From: Phaeoceros laevis
Taxonomy: Eukaryota > Anthocerotophyta > Anthocerotopsida > Notothyladales
DNA: 64,000 nucleotides
Assembly (NCBI GenBank): GCA_049999765.1
Contig: JBNGIQ010007707.1
Location: 19,055-83,054 of the forward strand
Direction of reading: 5' to 3'
This document shows, one piece after another, positions 22,093-33,716 of this stretch. Position numbers and translations under genes: made by a program. The notes beneath the pieces are model-generated. The model did no database searches. It was not told the origin of the DNA and saw nothing but the letters and a program-made list of their open reading frames with translations. The first letter of the stretch is position 1. Every line of letters begins with the position of its first letter.

Positions 22093-25000
22093 ATGGCTAT
22101 GGCCTGCTCCTCTCTTTGGCAGTTGCAGCCTCCTGGAAATGGCTCGGGATATTTGCAGCGACGACGGGTTCGGACTGGAGAGAAGGGGCTGCAGAGGATG
22201 GGAGAATGTCGGATTTTTGGAGAGCGCTCTGGTTTCTTGCGCATGTGGCTCTGGCGGGAGGTCACTTCGGGGGCGGGGAAAGGGTTGGAGGTTAGAGGTA
22301 GCAGCTCGCAGCGTTGGCAGGCCGGCCTTAGCCAGCAAAGTTTTCGTTGTGGTGCTGTTACTGAAGGGGCAATTGGGATGCGGTGCAGCTCATGGCTAAG
22401 GCCTGGAGACACTGGAGGAAGACAGCCTCTCGTCTCTCTCGAAATTTTTGGTGAGAAAAGAGGCGGAAGGCTGAGAGTGCAGGCGTTGAAGGATAATGGA
22501 GACAGCAAAGGAAGTTTTCGCGTGGTGCGTTGTCTTTCTGACCTTGATTTTGAGCGATTGTGGTGGTGTGATTTGCAATGTAGCTTCAAACATGTGATTA
22601 TATGGCGCATTGCGTATTATACTTGTTAGCACCACTGGCGGTAGAACGTATTTAGCACCCGACGTTTTTGAAAGAGCTTTTGAGAACACCTACACAGTTT
22701 CCAAACGTATCCTAGTTTTGAAGTACCTACTAGTCTCCATGCTGTCCTGCTTCTCAAGTAACTGTATAGTTTCCATGCTTTCCTGATTCTCAAGCAGGCA
22801 TTAGGCTCGCCCGCTGGCAATGACATCCAGTGATAAAACGCTGTAGTGAACAATTTCAGTGGCCAGCATACGACTGTGTGCAATAGATGTCTTTGGCACA
22901 TGTCACGAACTTCAGCATCAGTACCTTGTCACTTGTGTCCGCAACTGATCGGGAGAGAGGTGAGTCTGAGTGGGTTGATTCTTTATGTCCCAACAAACAA
23001 GGTTCTCCAATCATCCAGTGGTCATAATAGGGATTTGAAAAGGCACTATGTGATAGGTTGATCAAGCAGCAATTCAGATTGTGGTGACCGTGATTACTGT
23101 CCGGCTGGCTGATGTCTTCATCTAATTCAGTTGCCCTTAAACCTTGAGTGTGTTTTACAATGTGTTTTGATGTGTGGTTCTGAACAGGCACAGGAAACCA
23201 TTCACCTGGTAGTTTCCTTGGGAATCTTTATTGGTCTGGACAAGGTCTTGAAACAGGGGTTTGCTGCAGCAAGCATACGATTCCCCAGTGCGCTGTTTGG
23301 AATGTTTTGCCTTTTCGCTGTGTTAACAATCCTTGACCTCGTCAGACCATCAGCTGCTGCAAGTGTAGTAACCTTCTTCCAGCCAGCAAACACGTTCATC
23401 CAGCGATGGCTGCCTATATTCTATGTCCCCTCACTTGTGATGATTCCCTTGTCAGTGAAGGGCATACCTGTGTCTGACGGTGCAAAGATTTCAGTTATAT
23501 TAGGTGAGTTTTGTGTAGGCCCGGTGCCCAACAATGGAGGGACGAGTGATATTATGGATGCAGATCTTATTTCACCATAGCATTTGCTGATTGAATACAT
23601 TACCTTAGAATTGATGCATCTGTCAGATGTAAGCACCTTCATTGATAGTCAATGTCTAGGTGCTATGTGTGGTTGCATTTGCATTACAACTGCAAATCTG
23701 TAACCGTATTGTTGCCTGACTGTGCAGCGGCTGGGTGGGTTTCGACATTGGCTGTTGCCGGTTACACAGCTGTGACGGTGAGGAAGATTGTCAAGACAGA
23801 ATTGAAACCCGGAGAGCCTATAGCAAAGCCATCTCCTTTCTCTACCTGGGAGGTTAATGCTTTGGTTTCTGCTCTATTGGTGTCATTTGCCTTCGTGAGC
23901 TCGTCGCCCATGGCCTTGGGATCACTATCCCTGACAGCACTTCCATTCCTGGTGTCAGCAACAGTGGTTGGCTACGTACTTGGCTCCAGGTAAGATGACT
24001 TTCAGCCTGGCGCTTGGGGAAGTGTGACTACGAAAGGAACATATTTTGGATCGTCGTGACAGGCGTTTGGCATTAGCTAAGAGAAGTGCCTTTTGTCTGT
24101 GTGCAGTCTTCCTGCTGACCTCAAAAAGGTGTTCCACCCGATCATAGTATGTGCTGTCTCTGCTGACTTAGCTGCATTTCTCCTCGGTGCAACCACAGGA
24201 CTCGGTTTTGAAACTGTACTCGGTATGTTTGCAAGCTCTGAGTTGTCTCGGTCACTTGCTGCTAGTAGAGGTGCCAGCAGATGGCATGCTGGTATCTTCC
24301 AGGGGGAATCATGCGAACCCTGTGGTTGTGTCTATTGCAGGGGCTTATTTGACAAAGATACCTGGCCAGCCAGGAGCTGGTGATATATTGATGGGAGTTC
24401 TCGGTTCAGTTATACTGTCGTTTGCATTTTCGATGTACAAGCAAAGAAAGGTGTGTACTTCAAACTTGACCCTCAACAAAGGACAGATTCAGCCAATCGA
24501 TGCAGGTACACAGATATCCTGACTTTGATACACACTGCCGTTACGCTTGATGGCAGCTTGTACAGAGACATGCTCCTGAGATATTTTCTGCAGTGGCTGC
24601 ATCCTCCCTCTATGCTTTGTATGCAACCGCAGCTGTTGGCCGGCTGTTGGGATTGGAGAAGTCGCTCACAGCTGCCATTATTCCCCGGTCTGTAACAGTG
24701 GCCTTGGCTCTTCCCATAGCCAGCTTGCTGGAGGGTAAGATGATAACTTTGGTCGCACTGTTCATTGATTGGGTAGAGTCGTCCGTCATCTCTCTCGCAG
24801 ACGACTGCTTGCCTTACGCTGGTTATCTTGGTGTCCTCAGCGACCAACACGTCTCTCGCAGCCGCTTGTGTTGTCCTAACTGGTCTAATTGGTGCCAACT
24901 TCTCGCAAGTGGTGTTGGATAAGTTGGGCTTCCATGATCCAATTTCCAGAGGAATGGCAACCGCATCAAGGTAAGCTCCTTGCTGAGATGAGTTTCGTGC

Positions 25001-25203
25001 CAGCTTTTGTTGATTGTCCGTAGCTTATCATACTTGTCGCTGGTTGCAGTGGCCATGGTTTGGGAACCGCTGCACTATCAGCCAAAGAACCTGAGGCGTT
25101 ACCATTCTGTGCCATAGCCTATGCACTTACTGGAATCTTCTGCTCTGTTATCTGCACAATTCCAATTGTACGACAAAGTCTTCTAGCAATAGCAGCTTCC
25201 TGA
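22093..25203 (+). CDS. PLGG1: Plastidal glycolate/glycerate translocator (LrgB-type)
   Basis: Inner-envelope transporter that exports glycolate and imports glycerate during photorespiration. Eight exons: 22093-22524, 23188-23503, 23728-23989, 24107-24222, 24341-24450, 24557-24734, 24841-24970, 25050-25203. They join in phase to 565 residues. The first 144 residues form the N-terminal extension: Ser/Arg-rich, few acids at the start, expected transit peptide. After it come the LrgA-like half (IHLVVSLGIFIGLDKVLKQG, WLPIFYVPSLVMIPLSVKG) and the LrgB-like half (GAGDILMGVLGSVILSFAFS, GLIGANFSQVVLDKLG, GHGLGTAALSAKEPEALPFC), with about a dozen hydrophobic spans. The seventh exon starts at CGACCAACACG: using this acceptor (24840) keeps both the phase and the conserved E-A-T-N-T-S-L stretch. 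Divergent partner of aldolase. Confidence 0.95.
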
Positions 25204-27033
25204 ACACTTCGTGTCTCGGGTTTGTATTCTAGTACAGTAGCTCAGATGGTTAGAGACTGAATGTACAATTGATTCAAATTTGGCCACACCTGAAAATTTC
25301 CTGCCCATTGAAATGAACGCCTCTACTTCTGTTTGAACTTCTGATGCCATCCCATGCTCCGCACTCTCCGGAGCTAGATACCACTGGTCCACTACAGCCG
25401 GCCCTCCCTAATCGGCACCCCCATAAATGAGAATCCTCTCTTATTGGTAGCTCGGGGAGCCGCTCCGTTCAATGTACATAGCTGTAAATGGTAATTGGTA
25501 ATTGTCACCTCCGAAATAAATAGCCTAACATTTTCCACATGAACCTTACTCCATAAATGGCAAAGCATGATCAGATTAGTAGAGAATTAAAATATAAATG
25601 GGTCTAAGCATGCATAGGTGACCACAAATTGTAGTGACCGTGCCCTTTTGGAGGAAGAGACGAGGCATGTCATATTCTGTCAGATTTTGCGGCACCCACC
25701 AACAACATGTTATATCTTCGTCAATGTTTATCCAAAATGGCTATAACTTTCATTACTTGTTGAAACCTAGAGGATGTATGATGTGTCCAAATTTCAAGTG
25801 TAGCTGANNNNNNNNNNNNNNNNNNNNNNNNNNNNNNNNNNNNNNNNNNNNNNNNNNNNNNNNNNNNNNNNNNNNNNNNNNNNNNNNNNNNNNNNNNNNN
25901 NNNNNNNTTCAAGTGTAGCTGAGTTTCCTATACTTAGTTATAAAATGTCAAAGTTTTCAAGAAATCATAATCTTTTAACCAACCCCGTCTCCTTAATTTT
26001 CACTTGCTGCTCACATATATTATACCAGATTTTTGGGAAATTACGTTTGGGCCAAAGAAACGCGTATTTACGTGACGTGCGTTTCGGAAACGTACCGATG
26101 ACGTTCCCAATAGGATTTTAAAAAAACTTAATTCAAATTATTTGTTAAATAAGTAACTAAAAAGTAAAACGAAAGTTAGCCGCGGGTAACACGAGGACTT
26201 CCCGTTAGCGTAATGCCGCGAGTAGTTAACGCAACTTGCCGTTTCGCAAAGTGATGGCGGCAGCTTGCCGTTTGGCGACCATGCCCTCCCACGACACTGC
26301 CGTTTGGCAGCCATGCCTCCATAATCGCCACCGTGCAAACAATTCCTTTGCTCTAATTGCCAGCAATCCTTCATAGGTGTTGGTGTTAGTTGCGGCCAGA
26401 ATCAGGCCGGGCGCGGCGAAGGATCGGCCACGGCAAGGCTGCAGCACAGCGGGGCGCAACCTCAAGCCGTCACGGCGGCAGGCAGGCAGGCAGGCGCAGC
26501 CTCAATCCGTCACAACGACAGGCAGGCATGCTCAAGGCGGGAACTTGGTTTTCGGGAACGTTTCCCGAAATCAAAAGAACGCGTTCCAGACGGACGGGAA
26601 CGCGACCGGACGGGGACCCTCTTCCTAACGGCAGAAACCATGCATTATACCATTGTGTGCATATTGTAAAGCTCAACAATATCCTCTTTGGTTTCCCTTG
26701 AAGATTTGGCCATATGCTATACCAAAATGGAGAAAAACATGTCACTATATTTGCTCTTGGGACACTTAAATAAATCCACAGCCTTCTGTATGTCATATAT
26801 GGGCTTGCAACTTGGAGGAGAACTTTATATGCACTTTATATATCAGCATAAAAAATTTCAGTCACCTATGCGTGCTTAGACCCAAATCACATTAAATAAA
26901 TATGAGATTACAGGAAGGTAATTACGGATTAAGTGTCAAAAAAATTTTGCCCCAGATAACGCATTCCTCACTCACTAGCATTCGTGTTCATTAGGTTGGT
27001 CAAAGTACCAAGCTAATGAACACAGAGAGACCT
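25204..27033. other. Gene-free stretch with assembly gap
   Basis: The PLGG1 3' untranslated region, then AT-rich DNA, the 100-N gap, and from 26150 a GC-richer part with CAGG tetranucleotide repeats (about 26475-26530) and the self-complementary CGGGAACGTTTCCCG. No coding frame recognised. Confidence 0.5.
25808..25907. other. Assembly gap (100 N) with duplicated flanks
   Basis: The 15 bases before the gap (25793-25807, TTCAAGTGTAGCTGA) are repeated directly after it (25908-25922). Two overlapping contig ends were probably left unmerged, so the true gap may be zero or negative. Confidence 0.9.
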
Positions 27034-27526
27034 TCAGGTGTAGTGTTGACTCTTTTGGGAAATGGAGTCTTGTGGTGATTGCCCATCACACAAACTCTCA
27101 CATAGGGGCAAATCCTTGAAGGGAGGTGTTGAGATTGTCACCAAACATTTTGTTTGCAGAGCCTTCATACGTTGTACATTTGGGTGTCCCAGTCGGTGAT
27201 GCCATTGAATTGTTTCAATATCTGAAGAGTTAGTGATCACAGAGCAGGCAGTGAAATTGCTGGAAATGCCGACACCTAAGGGGTATAGACAGCGTACCTG
27301 GGGACATGTGACGATCACTGGCTCACAGCAATGGTGGTTCTGACAATGCAATGATCACAGAATGTGTGGCGCCAGTGTCCAAGAACCAAGTGTCCCTTGC
27401 CATTGAAGCACCAACGCCTAGGTTAGGGTATGCAAACGGTTTTCTCTGGTGTGTGTTGGGTCTGCCACGATTGCCTGAAAAGAAGAAATTCGCTTTGATG
27501 GCATCTCCACCTAGATTGAGGAGCCC
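27034..27526 (-). mobile_element. Degenerate copia-type retrotransposon fragment (protease and GAG-pre-integrase)
   Basis: Minus-strand segments encode a retroviral-type aspartic protease motif (DTWFLDTGATHSV, near 27400) and, close by in another frame, a GAG-pre-integrase segment (QWHHRLGHPNVQRMKALQTK, about 27150-27215) followed by a broken zinc-finger-like CESLCDGQ. The roughly 100 residues normally between these two are almost wholly missing, and the frame breaks at least twice. No LTRs are visible. This is a dead relic. Confidence 0.75.
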
Positions 27527-27763
27527 CCGCACATGACCTCACGACAAGAGTGGTTCTTAACTTACTTCATTGCCCTAACTCCCTTCAAAGTTTTCATGGG
27601 CGACAACACATCTCATGAGGCCATTGGTTTTGGCAGTGTATCTCTCCAATTGAGCACATGGCACCTTACTCCATTGGTCAACGTGTTTCACGTCCCTGCC
27701 TTAGCTCGCAATTTAGTCTGGGTATGCCAAGCCACAAAAAATGGCAGCAGCTTAGAATTTTAA
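27527..27763 (+). mobile_element. Second copia-type fragment in opposite orientation
   Basis: The plus strand reads HMTSRQEWFLTY, then VFMGDNTSHEAIGFGSVSLQ and LVNVFHVPALARNLV. This is the region between the protease and GAG-pre-integrase domains of copia polyproteins (it fits the usual S-G-A-S-x-H-M-T ... G-x-G-x-V ... N-V-x-H-V-P pattern). It abuts the minus-strand fragment directly, so two copia pieces meet tail-to-tail or head-to-head at about 27527. Stops follow at 27761. Confidence 0.7.
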
Positions 27764-28599
27764 AATTAAATATTTTAAAAACTGGCAGCAGTTTAGAATT
27801 TTGAAAAATAAATGTTTAATTTGGAAAATCTCAAAACAGGTATTTGGTGCCCTCTCTAAATGGTAGTGGTTTGAGGGTACCGAACCCCTCCCAATTAGGG
27901 AGGGCCGACCTTGTGACAGTGGGTGTCCGTTTTAGGTTCAAAGCATTCAATGGCTTAGAGACGAGTGGCATTAGGCCGTCGAACGGGTTGATGACCCAGA
28001 CTCTATTTTTGAGTCTCGGTCATATGATTCCTTAGAGAGTAGGACGTGACCTAGATAGTCTATATTTGGAGGCAATCGATTGTGGCGTGAAGCAGGACAC
28101 GCTGAAGTAGTGTTTACGGCGGGGCATCTCATGATGTACGCTGCATACATAGACTAGGGCTGCCATTTTCCCGGAACACCGTCGCCCTGGGGCCGGGACC
28201 GCGGAAACAAGCAAGCAACGAGCAGAGCACGCGGACTATCTTCCAGATATGCACGCGGGACAAGGCCGAGAAGAAGCGCGGGCACGGCACGTCGCTGTTC
28301 ATCTCCGTGCATGCAGAAGCATCGCCATCGCCGGGGTTCCCTTCCCTCGCTCGCTCGTCTGAAGCCGGCTGTCCTTTGGGCAATTCTGCCTTTTCCTCGG
28401 AGAACGCCTTGGATTGCTGGTTCGACATCGTCGCCAGGAGTAATTTGAGGTAGCCGTGCTGGATTGGGAGCGGTGGTCGCAGTGCTCCCTGCTGACGGGG
28501 GGCAGGGGAAGCAACAGGTGGATCAGTGGTCCTGGGTGTTGCCATCTATGGTTAGGAGGACTGCTGAAGGGGAGTAGCCTGGCTGGATCGGAGACAGCC
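27764..28599. other. Spacer and leader of VMP1
   Basis: Starts with a short AT-rich duplication (TGGCAGCAG..TTAGAATTTT at 27741 and 27783). Most of the rest lacks coding signal. The last few hundred bases are GC-rich and probably the VMP1 promoter and leader. Confidence 0.45.
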
Positions 28600-30685
28600 A
28601 TGGGTTCGGCTGCGGACTCCGTTGCTGAGCTCAAAAAGCAGCATGAGCGCCAGCGGCAGGGGCTGAAGCTGTCGCGCCGCCCTTTTACTACGCTGAAGCT
28701 CTTCTTCCTGGCGTTGCTGCAGTATGTGCAGCGGTTTTGGTGCTACGTTTGCGCTCACCGATCCGCCTTTCTTGCTACCGCGGGGCTGTTGGGAGTGCTG
28801 TGCTCCAGTGTGGTTCTGATTGAGGGGCCACATGAAAAGGTACTAATTTGCTTGGAGTAGTGAGGCACAATTCGCAGGATTACATGATGGAGAGAGACCA
28901 AGTGATGGCTGAATTGGATAATTGTGCTTGTAGAACTAGGTCAGCGACGACGCTGCAAGCAGTTGGATCTTACGCAATTGCCTATTCTGTGATGCAGTAC
29001 GTCAAGGAGTCATTAGCATACTTCCAGTACGTGTTGTGGTGGGTGGGCCTTGGCGTTGCTTCTTCAATTGGTTTAGGTATTCCCTCTCTCAGTACATAGG
29101 GGCTATGCAGTGAGTGTAGACCCTTGCATCACCTATTTGATGATGAAAGAAACCTAGCATTTCTTTGGTATTTCCCTTCGGTTCCAGGAGCTCTGCCATT
29201 GGCTTCAACGGCGTGTATCTGTTTCCAGGTTCAGGACTTCACACTTTTGTTTTGTACTTGGGGCCACATATTGCAACATTCACCATACTGGCCACGAAGT
29301 GTGGCCGAGTGGACTTCAAAAGAGCGCCCTACGACACTCCCCAGTTTGGTATTGCTGCATCATGGAGCAAGAAAGAATGTGCAGCGTTAGGTCTTCCACA
29401 GTATCCCAGTCTCCCATCAAACCATGAGAGATACATGGTTCCTTTTCATCACGTCCTCGGGCAAGTTCAACTAGAAGCAGTTTTATGGGGGATAGGCACG
29501 GCCTTGGGAGAACTCCCTCCTTATTTTGTCTCGAGGACAGGTATACTTCCTTGTCAAGGACGTAATGTGGAGTGTTGAGCTGCAGGCAGATGTCGTTGGC
29601 AGTTGTACTCGGGTTTACGTTTTGTAGGCAAAGGCTCCCTTTTAACATCCCTAGCAATCTGGGTAACATGGTTGTGTGGGTTGCAGCGCAATTGTCTGGA
29701 CAGATGGTCAAAGATTTTGATGCAGCTGTGGACCCTGCTAATGCCAGTACGACCAGTGTGCTTGATCGGTTGAAGCACTGGTTCTTGACGCACTTCCACA
29801 ATTTTGGGTTCTTTGCAATCCTGCTTTTTGCTTCAGTACGTATCTTTTAACTGGGTTGTTCCAAAGCTTCGATATTATTCTCATTGCTACCTTCAGTGCT
29901 CCGATTGCTTCAGATTTGTATGTTGCTTGATCCGTCCATGCTTTCTGACTCATCTGATTGCAGTTAAGTGATTCAATTCGCTGTGCTTCTGATTTGAGTG
30001 CAGGTTCCGAATCCCCTGTTTGATTTGGCTGGTATCATGTGTGGTCAATTTCTGGTGCCCTTTTGGAAGTTTTTTACTGCAACTTTGATTGGCAAGGCCT
30101 TTATTAAGACCCACATTCAAGTAAGAGGCGTCACATGTCCACTTGGTTCAGGTTCTATCTGCTCAGCTTTCTTCACGAGTTTCCACTATTGTGAAGCTCT
30201 CGTGTAGTCAATCCATGCTAACGTATTCTGGTACTGATTGTCAGACAGTTTTCATTATCTTAGTCTGCAACGCTCACACCCTGGAGTTAATAGTGAATGG
30301 GCTAGAGTGGGTGGTGAAGCATATTCCAGCCTTCTCCAAGTACTTGCCTGGCATTCAGTCCGCACTTGACAATGCTAGGAGAAAGTTTGATACAGACAGT
30401 CACACACCAGTAAGCATCTCCGTCTACCATAGCATTGTTGTATGGCTTTTTTAGGTTGCCGTACAAGCTCTCCCTTATCTTTGGCTCGTGTCATATCAGA
30501 TCCCCCAAGGAGCTACAGTAACAGCGGCGTGGAATACAATTGTTTTGGTCATGCTGCTGTGGTTTCTGACTTCAATAGTCACGTCAACGGCCCAAGGATA
30601 TCTTCTTGAAAAACAGAAGCGTGAGTTGGAACAGTTGAACCGTAGACATGGGCTGGAGTCAGTAAATGGAAGTAGCACTGATTAA
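28600..30685 (+). CDS. VMP1: Vacuole membrane protein 1 homologue (KMS1/VMP1, DedA/VTT domain)
   Basis: ER multi-span protein needed for autophagosome formation and ER-Golgi integrity; related to plant KMS1/KMS2. Seven exons: 28600-28839, 28998-29076, 29229-29540, 29687-29835, 30004-30120, 30245-30409, 30455-30685. They join in phase to 430 residues. The product has a charged N terminus, a first hydrophobic span ending in IEGPHEK, the family block [35 protein letters not shown], and the DedA-type [18 protein letters not shown]. After further spans it ends in a charged tail. All conserved blocks of the family are intact. The loop encoded by the start of exon 4 ([17 protein letters not shown]) is the most divergent part. 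The gene converges on the polyphenol oxidase. Confidence 0.95.
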
Positions 30686-31284
30686 TATGCATGGAAGAAG
30701 GCCCTCTACTCAAAACAGTTGCAGCGTCCTATTTTTTGCCGGCAAAGCTGGCTCTGTGCGTAGTTAGTTAATGATCAGCAGCAGGGATAGCACAGGAAGC
30801 TTCTGCACATTCAGCAGAGGAGTTGAAAGGGTCAGACTGACTTCTAACATGTTACACGGGTGTTTCTGGTACCCTCTAACCCATTGTTGCCATCGTTGTC
30901 GTGGCGATGTAGCAGAAGCTTATCAGCCTACGCCGAGTTAGATTTCTTTACATATGTAGGTGTTGACTCTTAGGATCAAACTCTACGCATTGTTGCTTGT
31001 AAATGACTCTCCTTTTGACGAGAAAGTAATTAATCTGTCACCTAAGATAGTAAAGGAATGGGATGAAGATTCTTTTCTGGTGTTTGATTGGGCGGGAAAA
31101 ACGTGTTGCTAATCTGAAGTCTGGTGTGGTGTGCAGTTTCTACTCCCGTACTTCCAGACTTGCTACTTGTTTCAGACTCAGAAAGCAGATTCGTTCATTT
31201 AATTAGCTTCTTTCACCTCTTCTACAAATTTAGACTAAGTGTCTCTAGACTGTTGAGTGACTGACCTATGCCTGGCTAGTGTCA
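30686..31284. other. Spacer between convergent VMP1 and PPO
   Basis: About 600 bases holding the two 3' untranslated regions. No other feature seen. Confidence 0.5.
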
Positions 31285-33052
31285 CTAAGCCTGGAAATGG
31301 GCCGAAGTGGAGGCATCGCCCATCGTCGCCAAGTTTGCAGTGTTGGAGGGGTCGTAATCCACCCAGGGATTGGGGACCTCCTGATATCTGTAGTTGAGGT
31401 TCTCGGCGTTGAGGCAATCTGCCACCGTGACTCGCACAATCTCTGCGTGCTCATTGTAGAAGTAGAATGCAGCGTCCAGCCAGTCCGGATCATCGAAATT
31501 GCTTCGTCCCTCCAACCCCTGACAGCGGATGAAGCAATCCATCAATACAAGCCAATAAACACAAGATCACTCCACCAGCACGGCGCAAATTCAGTATACC
31601 CACCAGCCAGACGTCCCACATTCTATCCACATTGGCATGATGAGCGAAGAAGAGCGGGTCCCGGAGAGCGTGGTACGAGTTGCCCATTTCTGCGAACATA
31701 TAGTTCTTGTCTCCCACCCACAAGTGGATAGCCGTGTGAGCCTGGCCTTCGAAGGTTGCGTTCATCTTGGTTTGGTCCACCTGAAGATCTCCCGATCGGA
31801 AGGGTGTCGACAGAAACGGCGTCTTCTCCCCATTTGCTGTGCTATCCACGATGACGCTGCGGAGATGCGCGTTGTTGGCAACCCTGGTCTCTTTGACACC
31901 TGGAAATCAGCCAAAATACGTCGAGCCAAGTGTAAGTGCTCGTACCTTCACTAAAAAAAAAAGTGTAAGTGCTCGTATACACGAGAGATTGCAGGTTACG
32001 CAGGCTGGAATCCTTCTATACGGCCATGAAATTGCACCTCCTTGGATGCCTCTTTGAACCTCGGTTTTGAGGAGGTTGACAGGCACAGGCTTGGCGCCAG
32101 GCCTGTGCTTAGGATCACGCCACTTGTTGAAGAGGCCAGGGTAGTTGTCAGGGTCCCGGTAATACGCAGGGATCGTGTTGGGATCGTTCGGATACGACGG
32201 TGTCTGGTTATCCCAGTTCCAGAAGGGCAGAACGAAGTCTTCATCTCCCACGAGTTTTGCGAGGATTTTCTCGTAGAAGAAGGTGAACCTGCAGACACAT
32301 GCATCCACATTATGGCAACTTTGTATGGAGAGCTTGGATCCATTCCGGCCCGCAACATTTGCACAATAACGACAAAAACATCTGCCAGGTAGCTCAACCA
32401 GGTGCGATGCTTATAGCTCACTATTAGCACGGTGACGGGAGCTCACCATCGGTGGAAGGGGAAGAAGAACCTGCAAAATCAGAAAGCCAATGAGGATTTG
32501 TCACATTTCTCTCCTTCCCGCAACATCAAACGCTGAAGCAAGCGAACAGCCTAGCCCTAGCAATGGCAAATGTGCTACTTGCCAGTTGCGGTGTATTAGG
32601 TATCCGAGGTCAGGCAGCCCGGCCTGGTGGATCGCACCGTCGTCGCCATACATGCAATGGAAGTTGTTCTGCTGGAAGAGGGACCTGGGGTCGGAATCCG
32701 GCAGCGCTTTGATGAGCCGGTAGGCTCGATCCAGCTGCTCAATGTAGGTCTTGTTGTCCGCAACGAGGTGTGCAGCCGGCCGCACTCGGAGCCGCTTGGG
32801 CAGCGGATTCTCCTCGAGATACAGTTGCCAGGTTTTGTACAGCGGCTCGGGCTTGCGCATCAAAGCCTCCAGATGGCAGCAGTTCACAGTCAATCCCAGG
32901 GGGAACTGCTCATGGTACGGCAGCCGTTTGCAATCGGAGAAATCCGCCTGCGCCGGCGCTCCCTGGGCAGCTGGTGCCAGTCGAAGCAGCAATGCCACCA
33001 TCAGTGGCGCTGCCAAAGTCATGGCCAGCTGCCACCTCCTCCTGCCCTCCAT
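31285..33052 (-). CDS. PPO: Polyphenol oxidase (tyrosinase-type), secreted
   Basis: Type-3 copper enzyme oxidising phenols to quinones. Five exons: 33052-32583, 32470-32447, 32288-32038, 31899-31604, 31518-31285; 424 residues. Residues 1-32 form a signal-peptide-like start (basic MEGRRRW, then a hydrophobic run), so secretion is expected rather than plastid import. CuA ligands: His132 (NNFHC), His154 (IHRNW), His163 (FFFPFHRW). CuB ligands: His303, His307 (HTAIHLW) and His336 (FAHHANVDRMW). The DWL domain follows (DPDWLDAAFYFYNEH). The KFDV domain usual at the C terminus of seed-plant PPO is absent, explaining the short length. Intron 1 must use a GC donor (TG, then GCAAGT) to keep the CuA frame; a GT donor 4 bases downstream breaks it. 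Converges on VMP1. Confidence 0.93.
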
Positions 33053-33373
33053 CAATGCAATTCAAGGGGCTGCTGAAAAACCAAATCGGCTCAATTCTAT
33101 TGTGTCTGTGTACATTCAGCCGTCCATTTGTCTCTGAAATGGAACGGAAGACGATAGTAAGCGAGAGGGAGCTCATCTTGCTTCAACGCTTTAGGTGCCG
33201 ACACCTCCCCGTCCTCCCACGACTGGCTGGGCCTGCAATCATAGAGGTCTCGAGACCCACGTAACCAGAGGCCCTGCATTATTATACTCTGTGCCCACCA
33301 ACCCAACCCATCGTCTTGAACACAAGCCGCATGACATCCCCACTCACTGCCGAAGCATCTACACAAGAATCGT
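33053..33373. other. PPO upstream region
   Basis: About 320 bases between the PPO start and the transposon-like element. Presumed promoter and leader; no gene. Confidence 0.45.
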
Positions 33374-33679
33374 AGTTAACCCTTAAAAGGACCAGGGTTT
33401 CGAAATCCCAGAAATCAAAGGTTTCTATGCACGACTAACTACCCGGGCGCCTCAACCCTGTAACGGGCCGTTCTGGCCCCGTTCATATTTTACAACTTCG
33501 TTTGTGAGCTCGGATCGGTCTCGATGTCATACCGCTAGGTAGAGCTCGACGAGCTCGACGAGCCCTATCGAACGGTATATTTACTACTTTATAAAGTCTG
33601 TCCAGCACCACAACACGTGAACGAAACGCTCCTGTGACCAACAGGCCCCGTTATGGCCTGTTGGTCCTTTAAGGGTTAA
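33374..33679. mobile_element. piggyBac-type MITE (298 bp flanked by TTAA)
   Basis: Direct TTAA tetranucleotides at 33374-33377 and 33676-33679 flank a 298-bp segment. Its ends are near-perfect inverted repeats: CCCTTAAAAGGACCA on the left and TTGGTCCTTTAAGGG on the right, one base of indel. TTAA duplications and CCY-starting termini are hallmarks of piggyBac superfamily transposons. Inside the right end is a perfect 12-bp hairpin (GACCAACAGGCC / GGCCTGTTGGTC, 33636-33666). Near the left end there is a related near-palindrome rich in GGCC. No transposase frame, so non-autonomous. Confidence 0.75.
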
Positions 33680-33716
33680 GAAATCATAGATTCGACACTT
33701 CTGAGAATTTACAGAA

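Noticed and set aside
32540-32582. Canonical GT donor for PPO intron 1 (CAA followed by GTAGCA)
   Set aside because: It gives the wrong phase for the essential FFFPFHRW segment; the GC donor four bases upstream gives the conserved motif.
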